A stretch of DNA of 64,000 nucleotides from Argyresthia goedartella (Eukaryota > Arthropoda > Insecta > Lepidoptera > Argyresthiidae). The notes beneath the pieces are model-generated. The model was not told the origin of the DNA, searched no databases, and saw only the letters and a program-made list of their open reading frames with translations. This document shows positions 43,396 through 53,133 of this stretch, piece by piece. Every line of letters begins with the position of its first letter. Position 1 is the first letter of the stretch. The stretch is from assembly GCA_949825045.1 (NCBI GenBank), contig OX463824.1, positions 26,210,501 through 26,274,500 of the forward strand, in the 5' to 3' direction. The position numbers were made by a program, and so were the translations under genes.

Positions 43396-43706
43396 TGATC
43401 GTAAGGTTCGATATTTGTTTATGCGATTATTTTGTATACGGGCCTCTTTAGAGTGGGTGTTCACTTTGACACTGTTACTTATTTTGTAGTTTAAAAAAGA
43501 AAGAGGCTTGGATGTGTGAAGTCAATGTGACACACTTCACCTAAGGCTTCGGCCAGTGACTGAGCTAAATTATATATTGAGGATTAGCGTAATGACTATC
43601 GAGCCAGTTGTGGATCCTTTTTATACAAAGTGTAAATATACTAAATAAATAAAAACACAAGTCAACACCAGTCAAGTCTTATAATTTATAATTCAAGATC
43701 CCTACA
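43396..43706 (+). repeat. G1 3' LTR
   Basis: Begins TGATCGTAAGG right after the polypurine tract and ends GATCCCTACA. It lacks the 28 bases found between the CAAG words of the 5' LTR, which looks like a deletion by slippage between short repeats. The 5' LTR in turn lacks four bases after its initial TG. Confidence 0.9.
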
Positions 43707-43711
43707 GTACC

Positions 43712-45600
43712 TACCTTTATTATAAAAGAACCTCGTCTAATAGCGAGCTAGCGGTTGAAAGAACTAGCAATGAAATAATTTTCATAATTTAATAATATCT
43801 GCAATTCTTTTTGCCAATGTTCTGTCAAACAAACAATATCATATTTACGCTTTTCTACAAATAATTCAATTTGTTATATTTTTCTGGAAAAGCCCTAAAT
43901 ATTTTGGTGATTCATTTAAATAGTACCGTTTTTTTGTCCTTGTGTTTGTCAATTTATTTCCAGAAAACCCCAGCTTGTTATGTAAAATTAACGTATGTTT
44001 AGAGAGGTTTTCTTTTGTCGAACGGTCTGGTTTAAATCACTACTATTAGTACTAATACTAACTAACACTGAAGGCGACTGTGTAATAATCTTTAAAACTG
44101 TATGCCTTATATTATACGCTAATAATGTAGCCCCTCGTTTTTTGTTTTATCAGACAGGTACATAGTATCCTGAGTCAAAGTAAAGTTATGAATAAAATTA
44201 TTCATGTCGAAATATAATATAGCACCACTATGATGACTCGTTATATTGTATAGGTGCATGTTCATTCTATGCACACATTTATTTTGTTGCTTTAACAAAT
44301 TAGAACCATAAGATACATTGCTTAGAATAAACTTGCACTTGGTCTTATTATGTAAATTGAGCAACACTTCTATACCGGTATCTAATGCACTCCAACTTAT
44401 ATTCGAGTGGTGTCTTACCATAATAACAACGGTGTTCATCAAAATTCCTTGCAGCTATCTTTTTTATAATTTACTCAAAGGAACTATTAGAACAACAAAT
44501 ATTTGTCACTCGTTGCTTAAGGCAATAGTACAAAAGCCCACCAAAACCTACACCTAATTTATCTGAATACACTACAGTTGTTTTTGTTTGCTGTATAAGA
44601 ATTTGCTACGAAAGAATCCTTTAATACACAGGTTGCTGTACTTTCTCGGGTCGGAGACTGATGTGCGTTATGTTGAGGTCGAGGCTGAGGCTGCGGAGAC
44701 TTGACGAGGATGGCTGGGATGGTAGGTGACTTCAGAGCACTCAATGTGGTGACAGGGGTGTGTGACACCGGAACCGTCTACAAAATCCGCACAGCGGGGG
44801 CGGGGGCAGGGGGTGACCCCGCCGACTGCACGTCGTCGTCAGCCCCGGGTACAGGAGGCGCGGGGTAGGGTGTTCGAGATGCACCAGCACCACGCCCACG
44901 TGACTTCCTCCATGCCGCCGTGTTCGCGCAGACCGAGCATCAGGCGCGACAACTGGAGCAGGCACGGCAGGTGTGACAGACATCGCAGACAATATACAAT
45001 ATTTGTCACGCCCACAGCCAAGGCTAACTCTTTGTCACCCAGTAGTGAGCCTAGCAGCCCCGTCCTTTGCTGATGCAGCTGGTGCAGCTCCGATGCTGCT
45101 ACGGATAGTTCTTCGAGGTCCCTTTGACTCATCTTCATATCTGCTGATAGTGACTGCGAGTTCTATCTGCAGTTGACCAATATAGCCCTCACTATGTCTG
45201 TAGATGTTGTCTGAGATCTCAAGTTTGATTGCCAGCTCCCTGATTTTTGCTTGAGCACGCTGGTAAACTGCTGTCAAGTGCTCAATTTCTCCCCAAAAGC
45301 CCCCACGTTCTGTAATTAAGGTACGCTCTTAATTCTTTTTGGACGACGCTTCCCGCTATTTTTCAACTATCTTCAAATTTGTCTTTAAATTTGTTAAGTT
45401 TTACGTATTTCTTTTACTTTCATTATAATTACATAGTGTATTTGATATTTCTGGATTCTGATTGTAACAGTAGAATACATTGACAGTAGGTGCCATCCTC
45501 CAATGTTTATCGGTTTGTCCTTTTCCGCTATCCTGCCATCTCTTTGTGCAGGTAAAAGCTGTTATGATTTACGCTGAGTTCTTCCTGCCTTTCATATTTG
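43712..45600 (-). pseudogene. LINE-B ORF1 and start of ORF2
   Basis: Read right to left. ORF1 begins near 45570-45540. A coiled-coil-like part at 45277-45035 (HLTAVYQRAQAKIRELAIKLEI). A GC-rich low-complexity middle at 45130-44740. A C-terminal domain at 44560-44119 (VIIMVRHHSNIS, CKFILSNVSYGSN) homologous to 11.13-11.62 kb. After the ORF1-ORF2 junction (44070-43920) the endonuclease start KYDDIVCLTEHWQKELQ lies near 43840. Multiple stops and shifts. It is cut off by, or abuts, the G1 3' LTR. Its junction region is the unoccupied counterpart of the pogo-like insertion site. Confidence 0.75.
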
Positions 45601-45829
45601 TTCTCATAGCATTAGTTTGAGCTGCACAAATTTTCTTCCTTATTAAGTAAGGAAAAAAATTGTACGTATCTGTATCTGATTATTTATGCAGCCTTCGTTT
45701 TTTCATGAGGTCCAAGATTTCAACTTACATCCACCGCTATCTTTTATTATACTGCGTCGGACCTAAAATAGTTTTAAAATATCGGCAATGGTTTGAACTA
45801 GACTAAGATTTACTTTATCCATAGTAGCC

Positions 45830-46570
45830 GTCTTATTTATATTGCCTTCGAACCAACAGTTTATATAGCATTGGAAACTTCCACTCTTTTATCCGGATGT
45901 CTGATACTGCGTATATCCGGGCGACAGATCGTTTTAGTCTCGTTTTAGTCTTATTTAGTTTTTTCAGATTGGATGACAACTTAAATATAACAGGATTATG
46001 GTCAGAGTTGATATCAGGACTGATGAGGAAGCGGGAATAATTATGCGTTGAAAAAGTATGCAAATAGAACTGTCAATGACTCTTATGAACAATGACATAG
46101 GGTTAATTTATCTAATGATATGTGGATTGTTGATGTCCATGCTATACATGGATATCACCGATGATTTGGATGGTGTTTGAATAGACTATTCGTGACTACG
46201 AGGTCGTGTTCTTGGCAAAACCCGGACTACTTCCCCGCGATAATTTTTTACCCCAAGCCCATAAGCTCCAATCACTCCTGATACTTCTCTTGAACCCACC
46301 TTTGCGATGAGTCAAGTCCCCATTATCAAGTTAACCTCGTGTTTCTTTGTGTACTGCAAAGCATCCTGAGTTTCGGGTAGTATTCGTCCAACTCTTCCTG
46401 GGGTCGGTCAGCTGTTGGGACATAAACTTGTGTAATGAAATTTTGCGGTTTAGCCTCGAGACAGAGTAGCATTCTTCGGTTCCTTTGGTGAGCAGGATGC
46501 CACTCCGTAAGGTTCGGCTGTCGCCTCATTTTAACCTGAGTAGTACAGTGGCTTCAACTTCTATGGTCGT
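45830..46570 (-). pseudogene. RTE-like LINE endonuclease fragment
   Basis: Frame 46326-46529 includes FITQVYVPTADRPQEELDEYY. After shifts come the MGD of the next motif, YGLGVKN.RGE and TNSLFKHHP text. The frame 45833-46063 carries the catalytic SDHNPVI (DINSDHNPVIFKL). These are ordered APE-type endonuclease motifs in the RTE style. It lies directly outside the G2 3' LTR and may be the DNA into which G2 inserted. Confidence 0.7.
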
Positions 46571-46617
46571 AAACCTACCTTTCCCTGGCCATTTAGAATC
46601 ACTAAAACTCAACATCC

Positions 46618-46817
46618 TGTGTGATATCCTGATGTAAGGAAATAAATACGTTCGATACGTGTTGCGCACTGGCCGTTGATTTTTGGATTGAAGTTACTAG
46701 TATCCACACATTTTGGTATATCCCATTGCTCCACAATAACCTGAAAACTCTATATTTACTATTAGTATAACTAAAGTCTAAAAGTAACTTAAAAATTATT
46801 TTTTTCAATTAAACACA
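46618..46817 (-). repeat. G2 3' LTR
   Basis: The minus strand begins TGTGTTTAATTG next to the polypurine tract and ends ATATCACACA, about 200 bp with TGTGT...ACACA ends. The terminal ~100 bases (from TACCAAAATGTGTGG to CAGGATATCACA) match 51724-51824. Confidence 0.8.
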
Positions 46818-46904
46818 TATCCCTCCCCCAAATAAATAATCTACTTATAAATAAATATTACTTGCAAGAAATGATTTGAGTTTTGACTTTTTGAGTTTTC
46901 AGTA

Positions 46905-47190
46905 TGAACGGTTCGGCGCGCCCTTATTGGTATTAATTAATACCGTAAATGATAGCAGTCGCCTCCTTTTGTATTTGACAGTACGCGTGCTCACTGGGGG
47001 CCAGAGACCGGGAAGCGTAACTGAGTGGTCGCTCCGCGCCGTCCTCGAAGCGCACGGCCAGCACGGTGCCCAGCACAACCAAAACCGCGTCCACCGTTAG
47101 CACCAGCTAGCTGCTGTCGCGGGTCGACTAGCCGAGCTCAGTGCCTGTTTCACCGATTCGAACGCAGCTTGCTGCTCCTCTGCCCATGCC
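46905..47190 (-). pseudogene. G2 RNase H region
   Basis: The minus strand gives AAFESVKQALSSA, a shifted LTVDA...LGTVLAVRFEDGAERPLSYASRS and YCQIQKEATAI, the usual gypsy RT-RNase H connection and DAS/KEA blocks. GC-rich coding text stands out from its flanks. Confidence 0.75.
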
Positions 47191-47235
47191 CATTCTATTT
47201 CTTTACGTGTATACTGTACACAACACATGTAACGG

Positions 47236-47545
47236 TTCCAGCATAAGAGATGCTCTAGATATAAAGTTGCGATAAAAATTGGCTTATGTTTTAACTATCA
47301 CCAGAACGCACCTATTTTACTACCAATAAATTCGAAACGACCGCCAGAATTAGTAAACGATCACCAAATTGTGTTTGGATACATGATTACCAAACTTCTT
47401 TTTATGTTTGTGTTTATGTTTTAAGTATTTTTGTTGTTCTTACATGTTCAACCTAACACGAAGGATAAAGTGGGAATCGCTTCGCTCACCCCCTTTACAT
47501 TTCACCTAACCTACCGCAGTATTTTGCCCTGATATTTTCTGCAAC
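47236..47545 (+). repeat. Helitron- or MITE-like repeat, copy 3, inside G2
   Basis: Contains the family core (TTCTTACATGTTCAACCTAACACGAAGGATAAAG ... CCGCAGTATTTTGCCCTGATATT). It is preceded by text with ACGATCACCAAAT and followed by TTTGGTGATCATTTACC, words that invert each other. It separates the RNase H and RT blocks of G2, so it arrived after G2. Confidence 0.55.
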
Positions 47546-47554
47546 TTTTGGTGA

Positions 47555-48215
47555 TCATTTACCCATTTCGGGTAGGAAAAAAATATTTTGATGGTCCTTT
47601 AAATTGTTCTCATAAAAATTTACTAACTCTAAAAATATTTTAATTGTTAAGTATTTTCTGGGTTTTAACGTCCAATATAGCACCCTAATGAGTGTGTCGT
47701 GAATGCTTTCAGGATTTGTATGGATACCGTTACTATCAATTACATAACCGAGATATTCCACGCGGTCTTGAAGAAAACACATTTTGTTTTCTTTCACTTT
47801 AATCCCGCGTCCGTCGCTGCAGCACCTGATCCACACGCTGCCAACGTGGGGGCTGAGATGAGCACGTCATCAATGAAACATTATACGCCACTGCGTTCAC
47901 ACAGCAACTGTGACAGTGCCCGCTTAAACAGAGCGGGCGCTGAAGCGAGTCCAAGTATTAATAAATAGCCCTCTGTGGGTATTAACGCAAGTATATTCCT
48001 GCGATGATTCATCTAATCTGAATTGATTGTAGCTATTCGATATATCGAGCTTTGTAAACACCGTTGCATCATACAGTGAACCGCATAACTCTGATATTTT
48101 CGGTAATGGATATTGATCGACCTTTAAATCCCCATTTATCGATACAGAGTAATCACCACAAATGCAAACTTCATTGTTTTTCTTCAAAACAGCTACAATA
48201 GGCCGTCGCCTATTG
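47555..48215 (-). pseudogene. G2 reverse transcriptase
   Basis: Frame 48187-47924 gives KKNNEVCICGDYSVSING, DQYPLPKISELCGSLY and FTKLDISNSYNQF. The catalytic FIDDVLIS lies in another frame near 47870. Frame 47836-47555 gives IKVKENKMCFLQ, VEYLGYVIDSNGIHTNPE. This is mag-lineage spacing. At 48189-48222 a perfect 15-bp inverted repeat sits at the N-terminal edge. Confidence 0.85.
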
Positions 48216-48531
48216 TAGCTGTATCGTCGCGTATACGCGTCCGTATCGAGAATAAGAAACCGGTTTTAGTATGCCGGCATCCACCAGCCAATCAAGCTCA
48301 CTGTTCACTTTGTCCTTCAGAGCGAAAGGTACGGAAAGCGCTTTGAAAAATTTAGGTCTTGTCCCCACTTATAGATGAAGCGATAGGTCGTATTTGTTGA
48401 ACGTACCTAGTCCACCCGAAAATAATGACTCATATTTACAGCATATTTAGCAAGTTTAAATCGTTTCAGGTTGCCTTTTTAATAGTTGAGCGGAACTAAC
48501 GTCAGTTTAAACTTCGCCAATCTCGCCCGAG

Positions 48532-48852
48532 CTATGATACCGGCCCTTTTTCAACCACGAAAAATTCGATGGCATGCGTGACATCATTGAAGGTAATCGG
48601 TAATTTACCTACTCCTAATGGACTGAATAGCTCGCCTCCGTAGGTACGTAATGTTTTACGAGACTCAACGAGGGGCTCCATCGAGAAATACCTGCGCCAG
48701 AGGCACGCCGGCAATGCCAACACCGCGCTGCCCGAGTCCAGCTCCCTGCTCAACAGCAGCATGCGCACGCGCACCTCCACCACCATCGGCGACTCATCTA
48801 GATATCTTATGTTATTAACTGGCGCAAAATCATCGACCTTATCATCACACAC
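48532..48852 (-). pseudogene. G2 protease
   Basis: Frame of 106 codons with ELDSGSAVLALPACLWRRYF, the retropepsin active site with Ser in place of the usual Thr (DSG, a natural variant of DTG), and RTYGGELFSPLG further on. The frame closes at GPVS. It lies directly downstream of the gag zinc fingers, as in mag-like elements. Confidence 0.82.
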
Positions 48853-48879
48853 GTCGATAGCCTCGTTAATTCTTATGTA

Positions 48880-49174
48880 CTAATTTCCACGCCTACCACC
48901 ACGCCTCTTATTTACACTCGCGGATGCACTTTTTAACGCACATACTTTCTTTAGGTGGCCCTTGGCTCCACAGATATCACAATTTAAGTGACGATACGCA
49001 CGCACACCCAGAAAAATTGTGGGACCTGCCCCTGCACACGGTACACTTGGACGGCCCGGCGGCGGTGGCAACGGCGGCTGCGGCGGCGCGCTGGTGACCA
49101 GCGGGCCTCGTTGCACTCGTGTACATGACTTGCTCGCTCTTGAATGCGTGCACTGCGATTGCACTCTCGACTGC
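48880..49174 (-). pseudogene. G2 gag C-terminus with two zinc knuckles
   Basis: One frame holds CTVCRGRSHNFSGC and, after a shift near 48990, another holds CDICGAKGHLKKVC. These are two CCHC-type knuckles (the first with shortened spacing). A proline/alanine-rich, GC-rich linker precedes them. At 49171-49174 the gag text stops at LINE-E and continues beyond it at 51223. Confidence 0.82.
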
Positions 49175-49601
49175 AAATAGTTGCAAATAGTTGAGCGGTA
49201 TCTTGGAAACGAAATTACTAAAATTCTTGCTAAAAACGACGTCATAAACAAAAAGCAGTTCGGTTTCCAAAAGCAGAGGAATACATCTCAATTATTGTCT
49301 CAATTTACAAATGAGGTCAACAAGTACTTGAACGACAGAAAGCATGTGCTAGCTGTATTTATTGACTTCAGTAAAGCATTGGATACTTTAAATTATGTTA
49401 CACTTTATTCCAAGCTCACGCAGAATGGTATACAGGGTCCCTTTCAATACCTACTAAAAAAATATCACACAAACAGATTTACTTCAGTCAATATAGGTGG
49501 AGTGCATAGCAGCCGGTTACTGACAGAATAAAGGCACCGCTCAGGGTTCTAATATCGGGCCCACCGAGAATCTGTTGTTTGTAAATGCCTTCCGGCCCAT
49601 A

Positions 49602-49810
49602 ATGTACCTATCTCAAAATGTACCTCAAGGAATAGTTTTTGTTTTGCAAAATGCACCTATCCCAAAACACACCTTTCGCAAAATGCCCCTATCCCAAAAT
49701 GCACCTATTGCAAAATGCACCTATCCCAAAACGCACCTGTTGCAAAATGCACCTATCACAAAACGCACCTGTTGCAAAATGCATCTATCCCAAAACGCAC
49801 CTTTCGCCAT
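49602..49810 (+). repeat. 16-bp minisatellite inside LINE-E
   Basis: About 12-13 units alternate ATGCACCTATCCCAAA and ACGCACCTGTTGCAAA with point changes; one unit is longer near 49625-49648. It keeps an 86-codon plus-strand frame open (49575-49832), which reflects the repeat rather than a protein. Confidence 0.85.
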
Positions 49811-50077
49811 AAGGTACTACCAGTTTTATTAGTCCGATGCTTATTATATCTATATGCACCACAAATAAGTGTACATTTTCCTTTCTAATTAGTAGAAAAA
49901 GAAAAATCCTGTTCCATAGTTGTGAATTGCAAAAAACCTCGGCAAACATCACACACCTTTGCGAAGAAAAGAAATATTGCAACTTGTCAAAGTACAGATA
50001 TACCCACTTTTTTGTGAAATGACAGAAGCGAAAACTACGACCGCTGACCGACCTGTATGGCAAAAGTACAAAAGAGG

Positions 50078-50538
50078 TTACATAACACAATTTATTATCT
50101 CTGCAATAAGCTTCGAGCAATACTGGCAAGGTTTTGTATAATTAAATATACGGCTATAACGTTATTATCTTAGTTTTATAGCGCTATATTCAATAGCGCA
50201 AAGCACAAAATAACGTTATCATAACGTTATAAAGCATCTCTTTCACGCCCACACTCCGTCGTTATAGTCCATCTTTTTTACGCTTTGCGCGCGCGGGTAG
50301 TGTAGGTACCTAAACAACACACAGCAGACAGCGTACGGCAACAGCGCACCTTATTTATATTAACTTTATTCATAACGTTATTTTGATTTCGTTATGTTTC
50401 TCCTACAGTTTTGTTATTATAACGTTATAATAGCGCTACAACAACGAAACTAATTGATTATAACATTACATAACACAATTGATTATCTCTGCAATAAGCT
50501 TCGAGCAATACTGGCAAGGTTTTGTATAATTAAATATA
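50078..50538 (+). repeat. 73-bp direct repeat flanking a palindrome-rich 315-bp segment
   Basis: Bases 50078-50150 and 50466-50538 are the same at 72 of 73 positions (TTACATAACACAATT...TTAAATATA). Both belong to LINE-E coding text. Between them, 50151-50465 is foreign: it holds ATAACGTTAT five times (50156, 50210, 50221, 50372, 50419) and TAGCGCTA near both ends. The ends are weakly inverted to each other. No ORF. Confidence 0.85.
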
Positions 50539-51222
50539 AATTAACATATAATACATTAAGAATGATGTATCTATCTCTTGCTGATTTAATAATAGGTTAC
50601 AGCATTAGTAGCTATGGTCGTTCCTATAAAACCTATATCGATAGCCTATATAGACTGCAAGTAAGAATATTAAAAGTCATTGTGCCTAGTCATATCAAAG
50701 TCAAATACCATGACAACGAAAACGGCTTATTTGACTATTGCAAAATCATAAATACCTACAGTAAAATTAAAATGGCTATCATTACTGAAGAATATGACAA
50801 CGAGGTTAAACTTATTAAGAAAACCAAGCCTAAGAACTTACGAAACCTAAAATACCTACCTACTTATGAACTACCTACCTATAATAATACCTATGGTTAG
50901 CGAACATGGGAATACATGCTACCTGTATTATTAAATGAACTACCTACCGTTACACTGGATAGCATAAGCAATTCTAACAATATTAATAAGCGAAGAAGTG
51001 TCATAAAACATTACTTTCTGAAACATCAGCAGCCTATGGCTGTGTGATGCTAAGTAGTTACGTCATACTAATTATAATTATAAGTCTTCGATTAGCATTA
51101 GTTTGCGAACTCGTCATTCAACGTATAAACCTTCTGGTTTCTGACGGATGGCTTTAACTATTATTTAAAAATAATGTAAATTTTGTCTTGAATAAATAAA
51201 TAAAAAAAATAATAAAAAAAAC

Positions 51223-51600
51223 CTGCCGCTTTTAGCGCCTGACCCAGCTTAATGTCCTCTGTGTCCTCGCAAAATAGCCGCTCCCGCATCATGACTGTAT
51301 CCAATCCCAGCACGAACCGATCCGTGAGGCACATGTCAAGTGCAGCTCCAAACCGGCAATGAGCAGCAAATCCTCGCAGGCGAGCAGCATACTCCACTAC
51401 TGACTCGTGAGCTTGGTTTGTCGCCGCGAAGAACTTCTGTCGTTTCGCAAACGTACACTTCTTGGGCTCACAATGGCGGTCCAACGTGGCTATGAATACG
51501 TCATACGTCGCAGTTTCCGGAGTACCTGAATGCAACAGATCCCTGATCAGACGATAGAACTCCTGTGTCATGCAATTCAACAGGATTTCCCTCCTCTTCT
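51223..51600 (-). pseudogene. G2 gag, N-terminal/capsid part
   Basis: Frame 51580-51225: QEFYRLIRDLLHSGTPE, TYDVFIATLDRHCEPKKCTF, RQKFFAATNQAHESVVEYAA, LRGFAAHCRFG and DRFVLGLDTVMMRERLF. This is the capsid-like gag of mag-lineage elements. The first ~40-60 residues are missing or beyond recognition (51600-51720). The frame runs into the LINE-E A-tail at 51222. Confidence 0.85.
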
Positions 51601-51723
51601 TCTCGCTGACATCAGATTTTCCGTCAATACCGCAAGCCGTGAAAAAAAAAAATTATATATATATTTTCTATTTGTTACATTCGTGGGTTTAGATTTTTTT
51701 TCGAAAATAATCCTCATCGCCAC

Positions 51724-51824
51724 TGTGATATCCTGATGTTAGGAAAGAAATACTATCGATAAGTATTGCGCACAGGCCGTTTATTCATAGACTGAAGTTA
51801 CTAGTACCCACACATTTTGGTATA
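51724..51824 (-). repeat. G2 5' LTR, partial
   Basis: Matches the last ~100 bases of the 3' LTR, ending (minus strand) in GGATATCACA, followed by GTGGCGATGAGG, a leader typical of this lineage. The outer half of the LTR is missing: the match stops at the TA where the mariner begins, and the sequence beyond the mariner does not continue the LTR. Confidence 0.75.
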
Positions 51825-53131
51825 CATAGTCAGGTCATAAGTTCTGTCACATGTGCAATATGAAATAATTTAGACATGTTTATTATTTATGTAAACATTT
51901 ATATAGCAAAATGAACTTAATAAAACATAGATTCTTATGGTACTAAAGTTTATTCAAAATGACCCCCGCGATTTTGAATACAGGCCTTTATTCTGTGCGG
52001 CCAGTCGTCTATCGCAGCACGAACGAGGTTCATGTCAATATCGGCGGCTGCCTTAATCAAGGATGCCTTGAGTGACTCCAAATCAGGATGAGGCTTTGAG
52101 CAGGCGTTTTCCTCCAAGTGTTGCCATATCTTGTAATCTAAGGGACTCAAATCTGGACTGGAGGAGGGCCAGTCTTCGTGCCGGATGAAGTCGATTTCAC
52201 GCGCCGCCAGCCAGTCTTGTGTGCTTTTCGCTCTATGAGCTGGCGCAGAATCTTGTTGGAATACCCAGTGCCTGTTATTAAACATGGTATGAGAAACAGG
52301 TTCCACAAGGTTCTTGAGGACCGTATTTTGATACACAACTGCATTCGTTTTTACGCCTTTCTCACAAAAATGTACCTCAGTTAAGCCCCAATAAGAGACT
52401 CCCAACCAAACCATGAGCGAGGATGGAAAATGACCTCGTTGGACACGCGGAATACGGTTGCTCGCTTCTTCACTGCTGTGTGCGTACACCTTATCATTTT
52501 GTTTGTTGTAGCTCTCTTCCAAGGTGAAAATTTTTTCATCCGAAAAAGGAATTTCCCGATGCTTTTTTCCCGCGTACCGCTTCAACAAAGCGCGGCATCT
52601 CTTCAGTCTCAGGTCCATTAAACGAGCGTCCAAGCTATGTCCTGTTTTTCTTCGATATGCCCTAAGCCCTAAGTCATCATTTAACACCCTTTTCACCGTG
52701 GTCCTGCTTAACCCCATCTGAAGGGCCAACAGTTTCTGCTTACGTATGGGATTTCATTGAATTCGCGCCTTCACAGCTTTTATCACTGCTGGAGTCCTAA
52801 CAGAGCGAGGGCGACCACTTCTTGACCTGTCATCTACACTAGAGTCTTCATTGTATCGTTTTATGGTACGATAAACGAATCTTTTGGTTATATTAAAATT
52901 TTTCAGTAAGTCGAAAATCTGAATTGGCGCGTAACCAATATGCAACGCAATAACTGCGACACGGTCTTCTTTAAGTGTCCACTCCATATTTAAAAAATGA
53001 GGAAAATTCTAAAAAGTACACATTTTTATTTTCATAAAAAATTCGAAATTCGATATCAATAAACTTTTTTGTGGCCAGCGTTCTAAATTCAAAAGTTTTT
53101 ATTGTGTGACAGAACTTATGACCTGACTGTG
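51825..53131 (-). mobile_element. Mariner-like element, DD37D, 1307 bp
   Basis: Ends are 26-bp inverted repeats: left CATAGTCAGGTCATAAGTTC (51825 on) and right, inverted, CACAGTCAGGTCATAAGTTC, with 25 of 26 bases matching through CTGTCAC. TA flanks both ends (51823-51824 and 53132-53133). It contains a transposase pseudogene on the minus strand. Full length apart from one stop. Confidence 0.9.
51950..52987 (-). pseudogene. Mariner DD37D transposase, single nonsense codon
   Basis: Two frame-matched pieces: 52987-52757 (MEWTLKEDRVAVIALHIG, paired helix-turn-helix, DDRSRSGRPRS linker) and 52753-51950 (259 residues from its first ATG). They are divided only by TGA at 52754-52756, where a CGA codon would fit the family (inference). 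Catalytic residues: D in FSDEKIF, D in FQQDSAPAH and D in SPLDY, with 37 residues between the last two. That is the DD37D (maT) group, known from moths. Total about 345 codons, normal length. One point change would explain its loss of function. Confidence 0.92.
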
Positions 53132-53133
53132 TA

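Larger units (their letters stand above)
37582..43706 (+). mobile_element. G1: Ty3/gypsy LTR retrotransposon, near full length, defective
   Basis: Two LTRs flank gag, protease, RT, RNase H and integrase remains in the standard gypsy order. The LTRs differ by about eight substitutions over ~295 aligned bases plus a 28-bp and a 4-bp indel, so the insertion is not brand new. There is no chromodomain after integrase and no convincing env. Several frameshifts, an in-frame stop, a mutated RT active site and a disrupted integrase make it non-autonomous. Flanks give no clean 4-5 bp target duplication (TTAC on the left, GTAC on the right). Confidence 0.92.
49175..51222 (+). mobile_element. LINE-E inserted in G2 gag, CTGC target duplication
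   Basis: Starts inside an RT (49181-49531: NKKQFGFQKQRNTSQLL, VFIDFSKALDTLNYVTLYSKL, then a shifted GTAQGSNIGP). It resumes at 50470-50900 with the C-terminal part (IDYLCNKLRAILARF, IDSLYRLQVRILKVI) and ends with AATAAATAAATAAAAAAAATAATAAAAAAAA at 51191-51221. CTGC at 49171-49174 recurs at 51223-51226, and G2 gag reads on in frame if the insert is skipped. The RT palm with the catalytic motif (about 130 residues) is replaced by ~0.9 kb of repeats. Confidence 0.85.
46618..51824 (-). mobile_element. G2: mag-like Ty3/gypsy retrotransposon, interrupted and decayed
   Basis: On the minus strand the order is partial 5' LTR (51824-51724), leader with GTGGCGATGAGGATTATTTT, gag (51600-51223, then 49174-48880), protease, RT, RNase H, polypurine tract (46832-46821, TGGGGGAGGGA) and 3' LTR (46817-46618). 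No integrase is seen, so a 3' pol deletion is likely. It carries LINE-E within gag and a Helitron/MITE-like repeat between RT and RNase H. Stops and shifts in every domain. Confidence 0.85.

Noticed and set aside
44741..45138. GC-rich overlapping ORFs on both strands
   Set aside because: They fall in the low-complexity middle of LINE-B ORF1. The plus-strand frames are shadows.
49575..49832. 86-codon ORF with repeated QNAP/CKMH phrases as a repeat protein
   Set aside because: It is just the 16-bp minisatellite translated; its repeat of 16 bp changes frame each unit.
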